Shown here one piece after another: positions 5,043 through 5,185 of a stretch of 5,185 nucleotides of DNA; position 1 is the first letter of the stretch, and each line of letters begins with the position of its first letter. A program made the position numbers and the translations under genes. A model generated the notes under the pieces. It ran no database searches, had not been told where the DNA came from, and saw only the letters and a list, made by a program, of their open reading frames with translations. The stretch is from Deltaproteobacteria bacterium (GTDB taxonomy: Bacteria; Desulfobacterota; Desulfuromonadia; Geobacterales; Geobacteraceae): the NCBI GenBank assembly GCA_021810985.1, contig JAJZQA010000198.1:1-5185 (forward strand). Reading direction: 5' to 3'.

Positions 5043-5185
5043 TTAATGCCGCTGCTTCAGCCGGTAGAAGGCAAGTACCGCCAACACAAGGAATAGCCCG
5101 GAGACGAGCAGCAGAAATGTCGTTGGTTGCATACCTGGCCGCATAATTTTGCCCCGTTGCACACAATACCATTCGAGGATATAGG
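5043..5185 (-). CDS. Short membrane-anchored protein, C-terminal end (possibly only 33 residues)
   Basis: A minus-strand frame, open to the right edge, ends in TAA at 5043-5045, 42 bp before the cytochrome start. Its last 33 codons, beginning at ATG 5144, encode one strong transmembrane helix (TTFLLLVSGLFLVLAVLAFY) and a basic end (RLKQRH). By the positive-inside rule the C-terminus should be cytoplasmic. The visible upstream residues (YILEWYCVQRGKI) could belong to a larger protein, or ATG 5144 could start a very small protein of the kind found beside respiratory enzymes; GGGG about 8 nt before that ATG is only a weak ribosome binding site. Spacing and strand suggest one operon with the cytochrome. 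I do not recognise the family, and the 5' boundary cannot be set from this window. Confidence 0.55.
   Translation of the reverse strand, partial: YILEWYCVQRGKIMRPGMQPTTFLLLVSGLFLVLAVLAFYRLKQRH

Overview
The window is built around a minus-strand cluster for the three core parts of a pyruvate dehydrogenase complex. In transcription order these are E1 alpha (pdhA, ATG at 4600), E1 beta (pdhB, ATG at 3602, overlapping pdhA by 13 bp) and the lipoylated E2 acetyltransferase (pdhC, ATG at 2500). Upstream on the same strand are a small c-type cytochrome (4668-5000) and the 3' end of a gene for a short membrane-anchored protein (5043 to the right edge). Two plus-strand genes at the left, a partial one ending at 364 and an exported 157-residue protein (382-855), converge on the pdh cluster.

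Organism: a Gram-negative bacterium is suggested by the periplasmic monohaem cytochrome, the exported SmpA/OmlA-like protein and the strong GGAGG-type ribosome binding sites. A two-gene (alpha2beta2) E1 and a cytochrome c6-like protein in moderately GC-rich DNA would fit Desulfuromonadales/Geobacter-type deltaproteobacteria. That placement is inference; no rRNA or other marker is present.

Layout: 2-364 is the C-terminal part of an unidentified Ser-rich protein. 382-855 is a small exported protein with an SmpA/OmlA-like N-terminal motif. 867-925 is a strong hairpin, best read as a bidirectional terminator with its better U-tract on the minus strand. 926-1168 has no convincing gene but holds an unusual nested inverted-repeat element (968-1113). 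1169-4600 is pdhC, pdhB and pdhA. 4622-4648 is a small hairpin just before the pdhA ribosome binding site. 4668-5000 is the cytochrome. 5043-5185 is a small partial membrane-protein gene.

How the genes work together: PdhA and PdhB decarboxylate pyruvate with thiamine diphosphate and reductively acetylate the lipoyl arm of PdhC, which passes the acetyl group to CoA. E3, the dihydrolipoamide dehydrogenase that reoxidises the arm, is not encoded here. The cytochrome would carry electrons in the periplasm; any functional link to the dehydrogenase rests on gene order alone.

The least ordinary part is 955-1113. It has a 32-nt stem whose sequence differences are almost all G-U compatible in the plus-strand RNA, an internal hairpin, a tandem repeat and competing pairings. 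This suggests an uncharacterised structured RNA or a decayed palindromic repeat element.
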